Source of the DNA: Alphaproteobacteria bacterium
GTDB taxonomy: Bacteria; Pseudomonadota; Alphaproteobacteria; Rhizobiales; Beijerinckiaceae
NCBI GenBank assembly: GCA_009921785.1
Contig: RFXE01000007.1
Coordinates: forward strand, 1 to 21,738
Direction: 5' to 3'
DNA: 21,738 bases
Part shown: positions 1 through 7,558 of the stretch, one piece after another
Position numbering within the stretch: position 1 is the stretch's first letter
How the letters are laid out: each line of letters opens with the position of its first letter
Position numbers and translations under genes: made by a program
The notes under the pieces: generated by a model
The model's database searches: none
Told to the model about the DNA's origin: nothing
Seen by the model: only the letters and a program-made list of their open reading frames with translations

Positions 1-1126
1 AATAATAGGGTGTGCAGATACGCGATGCGAGCACATAACCGCCTTCCGGTGGCTTTGCACCAAGCCAGCCCAGCAACACAGCATTGATTGCAAAGAGCCA
101 GAAGAACACTTGGAACACCGGACGATAACGGCCTGAGCGCACGCGCGACGTATCAAGCCAAGGCAAGAACAGCATAATCGCAATCGAACCGAACATGGCA
201 AGAACGCCAAGAAGCTTATCGGGGATCGCACGCAAGATCGCGTAGAAAGGCAAGAAGTACCATTCGGGAACGATATGCGCTGGCGTTACAGCAGCATTGG
301 CTTCGATATAGTTGTCCGCATGGCCCAAGAAGTTCGGGATGTAGAACGCGAACCACACATAAACCATCAAGAAGCACACAAGTGCGAAGGCATCCTTCAC
401 TGTGAAGTAAGGATGGAAAGGAAGCGTGTCCTTCTCGGTCTTCTTTTCAATGCCTGCCGGATTATTCGAACCCGGAACATGCAGCGCCCAGATATGGAGC
501 ACGACAACGCCGGCAATCATGAAGGGCAGGAGATAGTGAAGCGAGAAGAAGCGGTTCAATGTCGGATTATCAACCGAATAGCCACCCCAGAGATAGGTGA
601 CGATGGTTTCGCCAACAACCGGGATCGCCGAGAAGAGATTGGTGATCACGGTCGCGCCCCAGAAGGACATCTGACCCCATGGCAGAACATAGCCCATGAA
701 AGCCGTCGCCATCATCAACAAGAAGATGATCACGCCGAGGATCCAGAGAATTTCGCGTGGCGCTTTATACGAGCCGTAATAAAAGCCGCGGAACATATGA
801 ATGTAAACGGCGATGAAGAACATCGACGCGCCATTGGCATGGAGATAACGGATCATCCAGCCGTAATTCACATCACGCATGATCGATTCAACCGACGCGA
901 AGGCCATTGAAGCATGCGGTGTGTAATGCATCGCGAGCACGACGCCGGTGACGATCTGCGCGACGAGCATGAATGCGAGAATGCCGCCGAAGGTCCACAG
1001 ATAATTGAGGTTCCGCGGATTGGGGAACACAACGAATGAAGAGTGGATCAGGCCGACGATTGGCAGGCGGCTTTCGAACCACTTACCGAAAGCGCTCTTG
1101 GGTACATAGGTGGAGGGTCCGCTCAT
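1..1126 (-). CDS. petB: Cytochrome b of the bc1 complex (3' end cut by window)
   Basis: Cytochrome b is the membrane core of ubiquinol:cytochrome c reductase and carries haems bL and bH and both quinone sites. The reading frame runs from ATG at 1126 to the window edge without a stop and encodes about 375 residues. Visible hallmarks are two histidine pairs spaced by 13 residues (H96/H110 and H197/H211), the transmembrane pattern, and the Qo-site PEWY motif (about residues 287-290) in IVPEWYFLPFYAILRA. The last visible residues (LASRICTPYY) lie in the final helix region, so a plain cytochrome b would end shortly outside. In Bradyrhizobium relatives cytochrome b is fused to cytochrome c1 (fbcH); the cut prevents deciding this. 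It lies 64 bp downstream of petA on the same strand, so it is probably cotranscribed with it. Confidence 0.95.
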   Translation of the reverse strand, partial: MSGPSTYVPKSAFGKWFESRLPIVGLIHSSFVVFPNPRNLNYLWTFGGILAFMLVAQIVTGVVLAMHYTPHASMAFASVESIMRDVNYGWMIRYLHANGASMFFIAVYIHMFRGFYYGSYKAPREILWILGVIIFLLMMATAFMGYVLPWGQMSFWGATVITNLFSAIPVVGETIVTYLWGGYSVDNPTLNRFFSLHYLLPFMIAGVVVLHIWALHVPGSNNPAGIEKKTEKDTLPFHPYFTVKDAFALVCFLMVYVWFAFYIPNFLGHADNYIEANAAVTPAHIVPEWYFLPFYAILRAIPDKLLGVLAMFGSIAIMLFLPWLDTSRVRSGRYRPVFQVFFWLFAINAVLLGWLGAKPPEGGYVLASRICTPYY

Positions 1127-1190
1127 GGCTTTATCCCTAAATGCTTGGGTCAAATGACCCGGAAATTACTCGATTGAATGAACGCGTCAC

Positions 1191-1751
1191 TTATCCGATA
1201 CGGATCGCCGTATCGCTCGTGAAAGCGTAAGGCGGCACGGGAAGATTGGTTGGTGCTGGTCCTTGGCGGATACGACCCGACGTGTCGAACACCGAACCGT
1301 GGCAAGGGCACTGCCAGCCATGGAAGGCGCCTTCATTGCCAAGCGGCACGCAACCGAGATGGGTGCAGTTGCCATAAACAATCAGCCATTGATCTTTGCC
1401 CGCTTTCACGCGGTCGGCATCAGCCTGCGGATCACGCAAAGAGGTGATGTCCGTGTCTTGTGCCGATTTGATTTCGTCTTTCGTGCGGTGACGCACGAAA
1501 ATGAGTTTACCGCGCCAGAAGAGCTTGACGATCTGACCTTCGGCCACAGGCGAAAGATCGAAATCGACAGGCGCACCCGCTGCAATGGTCGCGGCATCAG
1601 GGCCCATCTGGCTGATGAAAGGCCAGATTGCGCCTGCTAAGCCGACTGCACCTGCAGCGCTTGTCGCAATATAAAGAAAATCACGTCTCGTGGGTTCGGC
1701 CGACGCCGCAGCATGTGTTGTTGCCACCGTGGTCATCCTCGTATCCAGCAC
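1191..1751 (-). CDS. petA: Rieske iron-sulfur subunit of the bc1 complex
   Basis: This subunit transfers an electron from ubiquinol to cytochrome c1 through a [2Fe-2S] cluster in the periplasm. Numbered from the GTG at 1751, CTHLGC (C129, H131, C134) and CPCHGS (C148, C150, H151) supply two Cys and two His ligands plus the disulfide. An N-terminal TRRDFLY motif followed by a hydrophobic helix (about residues 25-48) fits a Tat-inserted signal anchor. Full length is 186 aa, normal for the family. The start is uncertain: GTG at 1751 follows a GGCGGGG stretch, while ATG at 1736 gives 181 aa but has its GAGG directly abutting. It is first in the petA-petB operon and divergent from trmL. Confidence 0.96.
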   Translation of the reverse strand: MLDTRMTTVATTHAAASAEPTRRDFLYIATSAAGAVGLAGAIWPFISQMGPDAATIAAGAPVDFDLSPVAEGQIVKLFWRGKLIFVRHRTKDEIKSAQDTDITSLRDPQADADRVKAGKDQWLIVYGNCTHLGCVPLGNEGAFHGWQCPCHGSVFDTSGRIRQGPAPTNLPVPPYAFTSDTAIRIG

Positions 1752-2007
1752 CCCCGCCTTGGGTCCCCTTGAATGAGGATCATGCCACTGCGGTGTTTCA
1801 AACCCGCCCGGACGGCGCTGGTTGCCTCGGGCGCATGTCTTGATGTCCTAGCTTTTGGCGCGCGAAATCGCGAATATAAAAAACGCGACCCGTCGCCGCG
1901 GCAGGATTTGGCATGAGGCGTCCCGCTTGTCCATAGTCCGGAAGGCGAGACCCCCCGAGTTTTGACCCCTTTTTGACGTCATTCCATTCCTTTCTTAATA
2001 GACTCTT
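1752..2007. promoter_or_regulatory. Divergent petA/trmL intergenic region
   Basis: This 256-bp region must hold the promoters for both the petAB operon (minus) and trmL (plus). It contains a CGCGA-AA-TCGCG inverted repeat near 1861-1872 followed by an A-rich run. I see no coding potential on either strand that resembles a protein family, and no RNA gene. Confidence 0.5.
1973..2001 (+). promoter_or_regulatory. Possible sigma70-type promoter for trmL
   Basis: TTGACG at 1973-1978 is a good -35 match. It is followed after 17 bp by TAATAG at 1996-2001, a mediocre -10. Transcription would then begin at or just before the ATG at 2008, which also lacks a Shine-Dalgarno sequence, so the message may be leaderless. 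This rests on visual matching only. Confidence 0.35.
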
Positions 2008-2469
2008 ATGCAACTGGCGCTTTACCAACCCGATATCCCGCAAAACGCAGGCACCATACTGCGCCTTTGCGCCTGTCTGGGCGTGACTGCGCATCTGATC
2101 GAGCCAGCCGGATTCCCTATTTCCGATAAGAATTTCCGTCGCGCGGGCATGGATTATCTCGATCAGATCGACATCCGCCGCCATATCGGCTGGACCGATT
2201 TTGAAATCTGGCGGAAAAGCACCGGCGCGCGACTGATCCTTGCCACAACGCGGGGGGCGACCCCCTACCCCGATTTCGCCTTCCGTCCTGATGATATTCT
2301 CCTGATGGGCCGCGAATCGGCGGGTGTCCCCGACGATGTTCACGAGAGTGCGGATGCGAGGCTTCTCATTCCCATGCGCGCCGGATTAAGATCGATCAAT
2401 GTCGCGGTCTCGGCCGCGATGATTTTAGGCGAGGCGCTCCGGCAAATGGACGCCTTTCCCAAACAATAA
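2008..2469 (+). CDS. trmL: tRNA (cytidine(34)-2'-O)-methyltransferase (SPOUT family)
   Basis: TrmL methylates the 2'-hydroxyl of the wobble base (C or cmnm5U34) of tRNA-Leu isoacceptors using S-adenosylmethionine. The 153-aa product is a compact SPOUT (trefoil-knot) methyltransferase. It begins with the family pattern MQLALYQPDIPQNAGTILRL, has LLMGRESAGVP in the middle of the knot, and ends with IPMRAGLRSINVAVSAAMIL, the S-adenosylmethionine-binding loop and helix. Length is usual for TrmL (about 150-160 aa). No ribosome-binding site is visible before the ATG. It is divergent from petA and is followed after 18 bp by hemF on the same strand, so the two are probably cotranscribed. Confidence 0.93.
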   Translation: MQLALYQPDIPQNAGTILRLCACLGVTAHLIEPAGFPISDKNFRRAGMDYLDQIDIRRHIGWTDFEIWRKSTGARLILATTRGATPYPDFAFRPDDILLMGRESAGVPDDVHESADARLLIPMRAGLRSINVAVSAAMILGEALRQMDAFPKQ

Positions 2470-2482
2470 AATATGTTGATGT

Positions 2483-2487
2483 GAGGA
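2483..2487 (+). promoter_or_regulatory. Ribosome-binding site deciding the hemF start
   Basis: GAGGA at 2483-2487 directly abuts the first in-frame ATG (2488), too close to serve it. It lies 9 nt before the second ATG (2497), a normal distance. This favours translation from 2497. Confidence 0.6.
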
Positions 2488-2496
2488 ATGCCTTTA

Positions 2497-3387
2497 ATGA
2501 CCGATGCTCTAGAAACCCGTAAATCGCGCGCTGAAAGCTGGTTCCAATCTTTGCGCGACAATATCTGCGCAGCATTGGAGACGCTTGAAGATCAGGCGAC
2601 GGGCCCATTCTTTCCCGAAGCGCAAGAGCCCGGTCGCTTTATCCGCACACCATGGGATCGCACTGACCATTCAGGGGCAAAGGGCGGCGGTGGCGTGATG
2701 TCGATCATGAAAGGCCGCGTATTTGAAAAAGTCGGCGTGCATTGTTCAACCGTCTATGGCGAATTCGCGCCTGAGTTTCGTGGACAGATTCCGGGATCGG
2801 ATAAAGATCCACGCTTTTTCGCAACCGGCATCTCGCTTATTGCGCATCCGTGGAACCCGCATGTGCCGACCGTGCATATGAACACGCGTTTCGTCGTTAC
2901 AACAAAGGCCTGGTTTGGTGGTGGTGCGGATTTAACGCCCGTGCTGGTGCGCCGCCGCAGCCAAGAGGATGTTGACGCAAAAGCCTTTCATGCGGCCATG
3001 AAAGCACCCTGCGAAGCGCATACAAAGGTTGCGAATTATGAGAAATATAAAAATTGGTGCGATGAATATTTTCATTTGAAACATCGCAATGAACCGCGCG
3101 GCATTGGTGGCATTTTTTATGATTATCTTGATTCAGGCGATTGGGACGCAGACCTCGCTTTCACGCAAGATGTTGGCCGTGCGTTCAACGACATCTATCC
3201 GAAAATCGTGCGTGCGAATGTCACAACGCCTTGGACTGAAGCCGACCGCGAAGAGCAACAAATCCGCCGCGGTCGCTATGTTGAATTCAATCTGCTTTAT
3301 GATCGCGGTACGATCTTTGGTTTAAAGACCGGCGGCAATGTGGATTCAATTCTCTCGTCCATGCCGCCAACGGTGAGATGGCCTTAA
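2497..3387 (+). CDS. hemF: Oxygen-dependent coproporphyrinogen III oxidase, C-terminally shortened
   Basis: HemF decarboxylates coproporphyrinogen III to protoporphyrinogen IX with O2 in haem synthesis. Conserved blocks seen in order are GGGGVMSIMKGRVFEKVGVH, SLIAHPWNPHVPTVHMNTRF, WFGGGADLTP, KNWCDEYFHLKHRNEPRGIG, and RGRYVEFNLLYDRGTIFGL. The start at 2497 (296 aa) is preferred on ribosome-binding-site spacing; ATG at 2488 would give 299 aa. The protein stops right after SMPPTVRWP. From memory of the family, about 25 further residues (a WxYDW..GSPEA...RDW tail) normally follow. I find no trace of that tail in the next 150 bp in any frame. A REP-like element starts 16 bp after the stop. The product may still fold, but whether it is active is uncertain. 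Confidence 0.93.
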   Translation: MTDALETRKSRAESWFQSLRDNICAALETLEDQATGPFFPEAQEPGRFIRTPWDRTDHSGAKGGGGVMSIMKGRVFEKVGVHCSTVYGEFAPEFRGQIPGSDKDPRFFATGISLIAHPWNPHVPTVHMNTRFVVTTKAWFGGGADLTPVLVRRRSQEDVDAKAFHAAMKAPCEAHTKVANYEKYKNWCDEYFHLKHRNEPRGIGGIFYDYLDSGDWDADLAFTQDVGRAFNDIYPKIVRANVTTPWTEADREEQQIRRGRYVEFNLLYDRGTIFGLKTGGNVDSILSSMPPTVRWP

Positions 3388-3402
3388 ACACCACACATTT
3401 AC

Positions 3403-3520
3403 CGTCATTGCGAGCGAACGCGAAGCAATACAGTTAATGGTTCAAAATAAGGCACAAAAAAACGTTGCGCTTTAATAACAATCATCAGCTGGATTGCTTC
3501 GCTCCCGCTCGCAATGACGA
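3403..3520. repeat. Pair of inverted REP-like palindromic repeats
   Basis: Two copies of an approximately 31-bp unit face each other. The left arm at 3403-3433 begins CGTCATTGCGAGCG and ends GCGAAGCAATACAG. The right arm at 3489-3520 is its near reverse complement, beginning CTGGATTGCTTCGCT and ending CGCTCGCAATGACGA. They differ at about four positions, and 55 bp of A-rich sequence separates them. The unit matches the widespread GTCATTGCGAGCG...GAAGCAATCCAG type of extragenic palindrome found in alphaproteobacteria and other bacteria. It lies between convergent genes (hemF plus, class IV aminotransferase minus), so a bidirectional terminator role is plausible. The rest of the 3388-3541 gap has no other recognisable feature. 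Confidence 0.85.
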
Positions 3521-3541
3521 CTTAAACGTTGCGAGCGAGCA

Positions 3542-4396
3542 TCACTTCGAATGCGCGAAATCCGCATAAAGATCACGCGCCTTGCGATAGAGCGGACCGG
3601 GCTGCAGATTGCGGTCATCAATCCGCGTAATCGGCTGCACTTTGCCGTAATTGCCAGCAGAGAAAATTTCATCTGCTGATTTGAAATCGGCATAAGTCAG
3701 GCGCGTTTCAACAAGTGCCTGCCCGTCTTTCTTCATGAGATCAATCACGCGCTGGCGCGTAATGCCATTCAAGAATGTGCCATTCGGCATTGGCGTCAGC
3801 ACAACGCCATCCTTCGCCATAAACACATTAGCGGTGGCAAGCTCTGCAACATTGCCAAGCATATCGGTGAGCAAGCAATTATCGAACCCGTTAGCACGGC
3901 ATTCCATCAACGCGCGCGCATTGTTGGGATAAAGACAACCCGTCTTCGCTTCCGTTGGCATCGTTTCGGGAGTCGGACGACGAAAACGCGATAGCGTGAT
4001 GGAAGACCCAGCGCCATCAGGCATGGGCGCTTCATAAATGCACAACATCCAGCGTGTGGAGTCAGGATCAGGCGCAACTTCGCCGCGCGTACCACTTTCC
4101 GGCCAATACATCGGTTTAATATAGAGCGCTTTGTCCGGTGAGAATTTCTTGATGCCGTCCTTTGTCAAAGCGATCCATTGATCAACACTGACTTCCGGCT
4201 TCAGATACATTGTTTTCGCCGAGTGATTAACGCGCTCGAAATGGCGATCGAGATCAGGCATGACGCCATCAAAATAACGCGCGCCATCAAACACCGATGA
4301 ACCAAGCCAAAACGCATGACTGCGCGGACCTAAGATCGGCGGATTGCCCTCATGCCACGCGCCATCAAAAAAGGTCCAAGTTGGAGAAAGGCTCAT
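3542..4396 (-). CDS. Branched-chain-type (class IV) PLP aminotransferase
   Basis: This is a fold-type IV PLP enzyme of the branched-chain / D-amino-acid aminotransferase superfamily, probably acting on branched-chain amino acids or 2-oxo acids. Seen are FFDGAWHEG at the N-terminus, SSVFDGARYF, a KTGCLYPNNARA block whose Lys fits the PLP lysine, then GNVAELATANVF with the family Glu, and TFLNGITRQRVIDL near the cofactor phosphate. The start is ATG 4396 (284 aa), with GAGGAA six bases upstream. A longer frame to 4453 would run through repeat sequence and is rejected. It is a paralogue type distinct from the canonical IlvE N-terminus, so I give no gene symbol. A heptad-repeat locus lies just upstream, and the REP-like element lies just past its stop. 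Confidence 0.88.
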   Translation of the reverse strand: MSLSPTWTFFDGAWHEGNPPILGPRSHAFWLGSSVFDGARYFDGVMPDLDRHFERVNHSAKTMYLKPEVSVDQWIALTKDGIKKFSPDKALYIKPMYWPESGTRGEVAPDPDSTRWMLCIYEAPMPDGAGSSITLSRFRRPTPETMPTEAKTGCLYPNNARALMECRANGFDNCLLTDMLGNVAELATANVFMAKDGVVLTPMPNGTFLNGITRQRVIDLMKKDGQALVETRLTYADFKSADEIFSAGNYGKVQPITRIDDRNLQPGPLYRKARDLYADFAHSK

Positions 4397-4402
4397 TTTT
4401 GT

Positions 4403-4408
4403 TTCCTC
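4403..4408 (-). promoter_or_regulatory. Ribosome-binding site of the class IV aminotransferase
   Basis: GAGGAA on the minus strand lies six bases before ATG 4396. It fixes the start there rather than at the upstream in-frame codon at 4453. Confidence 0.7.
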
Positions 4409-4424
4409 TTCTTTATATTTTTGT

Positions 4425-4475
4425 GAGGCAGTAGGTTTTAGGCAGTAGGACAAAGAAAATACCTAAGCCCTCACT
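4425..4475. repeat. Short heptad-repeat locus (TAGG/CCTA arms)
   Basis: Consecutive 7-mers GAGGCAG, TAGGTTT, TAGGCAG and TAGGACA (4425-4452) are followed by an A-rich spacer and then CCTAAGC, CCTCACT (4462-4475). The outer ends GTGAGG (4423-4428) and CCTCAC (4469-4474) are exact reverse complements, so the locus can fold as a hairpin. It belongs to the same family as the array at 16105-16215. It overlaps the stop of the displaced M20 reading frame and sits just upstream of the class IV aminotransferase. Confidence 0.65.
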
Positions 4476-5776
4476 CCGCCAAAGCTGCAAGCACGCGCGC
4501 CCAAGAGCGTGCGCCTTTTTCAAAACCCCAATGATTTTTTGAAATCACCAACAATCGGGATCGACCCGCCGGACCCAAGCGTCACGGCATCAACGCCCCA
4601 TTCATCATGCAGAGCAGATTTCGCAGCAACGAGATCCGGCATATCAAATGGCAAAGTGATTGCGGGCGAGCCTTTGTGGCTGATAAATTCAACCGTGCAA
4701 TCTTTCGGAAGCCGTGCATGCACATGCGCATGAAAAGCATCGCGGATTTTTGCCGGATCCTGATCGCCAACAAGACGGAACGAGACTTTCGCGCTCGCTT
4801 CAGCAGCTATTACCGTCTTCGCCCCCACACCTGTGTACCCGCCAATGATACCGTTGACGTCACATGTCGGACGCGATTGCACCATCTCGATCAGCATGCG
4901 ACCCTTCTCGCCTGCCGGCTCGGACAAGCCTATGGGCTTCAAGAATGAGTCTGAAGTCAAGCCAAGCGAGGCCCATTGATCAAGAACCTGCTTCGGTGTT
5001 TCAGGCACACCCACATAAAAGTCTTTGAGCGTGACGCGGCCCTCAGCGTCATGGAGATCAGCTAAAATTTTATTCAACACGCGAATGGGGTTCTGTGCGC
5101 CGCCCCCATAGAGACCCGAATGTAAATCGCGGTTCGCCGCTTTGACGGTAAGCTCTTCATAAACCATGCCACGCAAACCCGTTGTGATTTGCGGCGTGCC
5201 CTGATCCCACATGGAGGTATCGCAGACGAGCGCAATATCGGCTTTTAGCCTTTCACGATTGGCAACGACAAAAGCGGGCAAATGTTTTGAGCCGTCTTCC
5301 TCTTCGCCTTCGATCATGAAGGTGATACCAATGGGCAGCGCGCCAGTGACCTCTTTCCATGCGCGGCACGCTTCGATGAAGGTCATGACCTGACCTTTAT
5401 CATCGGCAGCACCACGCGCGCGGATCACTTTGCGCCCATCCTCAAGCGTGATGAGCTGCGGATCAAACGGCCCGCTCTCCCATAAATTCAAAGGATCAAC
5501 CGGCTGCACATCGTAATGACCATAAAACAACGCATGTTTTTTGGCGCGCCCATCGGTGCGCGCGAGAACAACCGGATGTCCGCCAGTCGGCGCAACGTCT
5601 GCGACGATGCCGAGCGAAGCGAGCTCTGCTTTCAACCATTCTGCCGCTTTAATGCAGTCGTTCTTATAGGCCGGATCGGTCGAGATTGATTCAATCTTCA
5701 ACCAGTCGAACAAACGGGCGCGGGCATCCGCACGATGCGCATCAAGATAGGAAAGAACATCATTAAGCTGTGACAT
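4471..5776 (-). pseudogene. M20-family metallopeptidase (dipeptidase), internal deletion and frameshift
   Basis: M20 dipeptidases use two zinc ions to cleave dipeptides or acylated amino acids. The N-terminal and central motifs are intact: YGHYDVQP (metal His, catalytic Asp nearby), RGAADDKGQ (bridging Asp), EGEEEDGS (catalytic Glu and ligand), CDTSM, and the dimerisation-domain motif DLHSGLYGG. The frame ends at 4520 with GGSIPIVGDFKKSLGF, but relatives continue with a VGFG...HSPNEK segment whose His is the last metal ligand. In the next frame, FEKGARSWARVLAALAE follows at once and stops at 4471; this is the normal family C-terminus. About 26 codons have therefore been lost, together with a frame change at GGGGTTTTGAAAAAGG. 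The start is ATG 5776; a TTG at 5797 is less likely. Without the metal His the protein should be inactive. Confidence 0.82.
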
Positions 5777-5842
5777 GGACCAATCCGGCAAAGACAACGA
5801 CTAAATCGCCGCTAGTTTAGGGGAGAGGCTCGCGATGAAGCA

Positions 5843-5863
5843 AGGGCGCAAAAAAGCCGCCCT
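5843..5863 (-). terminator. Weak hairpin downstream of the Pta-family gene
   Basis: AGGGCG and CGCCCT form a perfect 6-bp stem around a 9-nt loop, about 35 bp beyond the stop of the Pta-family gene. On the minus strand the T run is in the loop and not after the stem, so this is a poor intrinsic terminator. The remainder of 5777-5897 shows nothing else. Confidence 0.25.
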
Positions 5864-5897
5864 GCTCTGCATTGTGCTTATCGACAGGATAGCGCGC

Positions 5898-6827
5898 TTA
5901 AGGAGCCCTCTTGCGGGCGATCAAAGACGCAACTGCACAAGAGGCAACCCGCGCCGCCTCGCTGTCGGCCCGGCTTGTGAGAATGATTGGTACACGCGCG
6001 CCCACCGCAATACCTGCGGCTTCTGCATGCGCCATAAAAGACAAAGTCTTCGCCAAGATATTGCCGGAGATAAGATCCGGAACAACGAGCACATTGGCGC
6101 GTCCCGCGACAGGTGAGACAATATGTTTCTGTCTGACCGCACCCATATCAATCGCGTTATCAAGTGCCAAGGGACCATCAAGTGTGGCGCCCGTGATTTG
6201 TCCGCGATCCGCCATTTTGCATAAAGCCGCCGCCTCAATCGTCGATGGTATAGCGGGGTTCACCGTTTCCGTTGCCGAGAGAAGCGCCACGCGCACATCA
6301 TCAATGCCAATCGCGTGCGCAAGATCGATTGCGTTTTGAACGATATCAGGTTTTTCGGCTAATGTTGGTGCGATGTTAATCGCGGCATCAGTCACGATAA
6401 GAGGTTCGCTATGGCCATGCGTGGCCATGACAAAACAATGGCTAATGCGGCGCTCGGTGCGAAGGCCTAATTTCGAGTCAACAACCGCCCCCATCAATTC
6501 ATCCGTATGAAGACTGCCTTTCATCAAAGCTTCGACAAGACCCGATCGTGCGAGCTCAACAGCGCGCGCCGCGGCTGCATGACTATGAAGCGTCGCCTCG
6601 AAGACAAATCCGGCTAAATCGATTTTTGCTTCTTTGGCAGCAGCTCTAATTTTCGCTTCCGGTCCTACCAGAATTGGATCAATCAATCCTGCCTCTTTCG
6701 CGCTCACAACACTCTCAAGACTTGTCGTGTCACAAGGATGAACCACCGCGACCTTCAAAGGTGAAAACCTCTGTGCGCGCTCGATCAGCGCCTTAAAGAC
6801 CGGATGAGGAACAGTAAGATCATTCAT
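5898..6827 (-). CDS. Phosphate acetyl/butyryltransferase family enzyme
   Basis: This is a cytoplasmic Pta/Ptb-family enzyme that exchanges CoA for phosphate on short acyl-CoAs, most likely acetyl-CoA to acetyl phosphate. The 309-aa length matches the short, single-domain form common in rhizobia. Visible family segments are AKEAGLIDPILVGP near the N-terminus, LMKGSLHTDELMGAV, TDAAINIAPTL, TGATLDGPLALDNAI and VLVVPDLISGNILAKTLSFM, the last being part of the CoA/phosphate site. ATG 6827 has AGGA seven bases upstream. The upstream GST gene ends 25 bp away on the same strand, suggesting cotranscription. No acetate kinase gene (ackA), its common partner, is in the window. Acetyl versus butyryl preference cannot be told from sequence. 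Confidence 0.86.
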   Translation of the reverse strand: MNDLTVPHPVFKALIERAQRFSPLKVAVVHPCDTTSLESVVSAKEAGLIDPILVGPEAKIRAAAKEAKIDLAGFVFEATLHSHAAAARAVELARSGLVEALMKGSLHTDELMGAVVDSKLGLRTERRISHCFVMATHGHSEPLIVTDAAINIAPTLAEKPDIVQNAIDLAHAIGIDDVRVALLSATETVNPAIPSTIEAAALCKMADRGQITGATLDGPLALDNAIDMGAVRQKHIVSPVAGRANVLVVPDLISGNILAKTLSFMAHAEAAGIAVGARVPIILTSRADSEAARVASCAVASLIARKRAP

Positions 6828-6852
6828 TCTGGTGTCCTAGATGTTATCTTGC

Positions 6853-7464
6853 TCACGCCGCCGCACTCGCACGCGCCGATACTGAAGCGTACCACCGTAA
6901 AATATGCGTATGATCATCGGGCACTTTGATCTTGGTTGGCTTCATAAAGTCTACGGCACAGAGCAATGTTATATCAGCAATTGAATAGGTCTCGCCCGCG
7001 ATATAGGGGACTTCGCCGAGACGATCATTGAGCATGCGCAAAGACGCCATCATTTTGGACTTGTTGGCTTCTGCCCATTCGAGAACTTGCGGGATCTCAT
7101 GCGTTGCCATGCCCGGATGACCATGACGAAATACCATTTGTACTTCCGTCATAAATCCCAATTCGACGCGGCGGTTCCACATTTCAATTGTTGCCTTTTC
7201 AAGCGGCGTTCGCCCGAATAGAGGGGGATCGGGATAAAGTTCTTCAAAATAACGCGAGATGGCAACGGATTCGGTAATAATCGTACCGTCATCAAGTTCG
7301 AGGGTCGGCGTGCGGCGTAACGGATTGAGTTTGGTAAACGCCTCAGAGCGGTGTTCAAACGCGGCAAGATCAACCATCACCCGTGGGACCTCAATTCCCT
7401 TCTCCGCCAAAAAAATCCGCACGCGGCGGGGGTTTGGCGCGCGCACACTATCAAAAAGTTTCAT
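6853..7464 (-). CDS. Glutathione S-transferase family protein
   Basis: This is a cytosolic GST that likely conjugates or reduces electrophiles with glutathione; the substrate is unknown. The 203-aa protein has an N-terminal thioredoxin-fold domain (about residues 1-78). That domain contains SVRAPNPRRVRIFLAEKG where the active-site Ser/Cys loop lies, and LRRTPTLELDDGTIITESVA, the cis-Pro and glutathione gamma-glutamyl-binding ES motif. The C-terminal domain is all-helical and contains the N-capping motif YSIADITLL. The start at 7464 has GGAGAG about six bases upstream. It is first gene of a probable two-gene unit with the Pta-family gene and divergent from the histidine kinase gene. Confidence 0.92.
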   Translation of the reverse strand: MKLFDSVRAPNPRRVRIFLAEKGIEVPRVMVDLAAFEHRSEAFTKLNPLRRTPTLELDDGTIITESVAISRYFEELYPDPPLFGRTPLEKATIEMWNRRVELGFMTEVQMVFRHGHPGMATHEIPQVLEWAEANKSKMMASLRMLNDRLGEVPYIAGETYSIADITLLCAVDFMKPTKIKVPDDHTHILRWYASVSARASAAA

Positions 7465-7558
7465 CGCGTCTCTCCGGCACTCTGCCCGTTAACAGTCCCG
7501 CACAAGCCCTCTCCCGTCAACCTTAAGGCGATTTGCGGGTTGCATCGCATTTGAAGGA

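Noticed and set aside
275..910. 211-aa plus-strand open frame
   Set aside because: It lies wholly antisense to petB, whose protein is unmistakable. The translation is rich in His, Arg and Glu and resembles no family.
1798..2343. 181-aa minus-strand open frame across the petA/trmL gap
   Set aside because: It runs antisense through most of trmL and shows no family features.
4397..4453. N-terminal extension of the class IV aminotransferase
   Set aside because: It would be translated from the heptad-repeat sequence. A good ribosome-binding site serves ATG 4396 instead.
5835..6116. 93-aa plus-strand open frame with a GGGGAGAGG before its ATG
   Set aside because: The ribosome-binding-like sequence is tempting, but most of the frame is antisense to the Pta-family gene and the peptide looks random.
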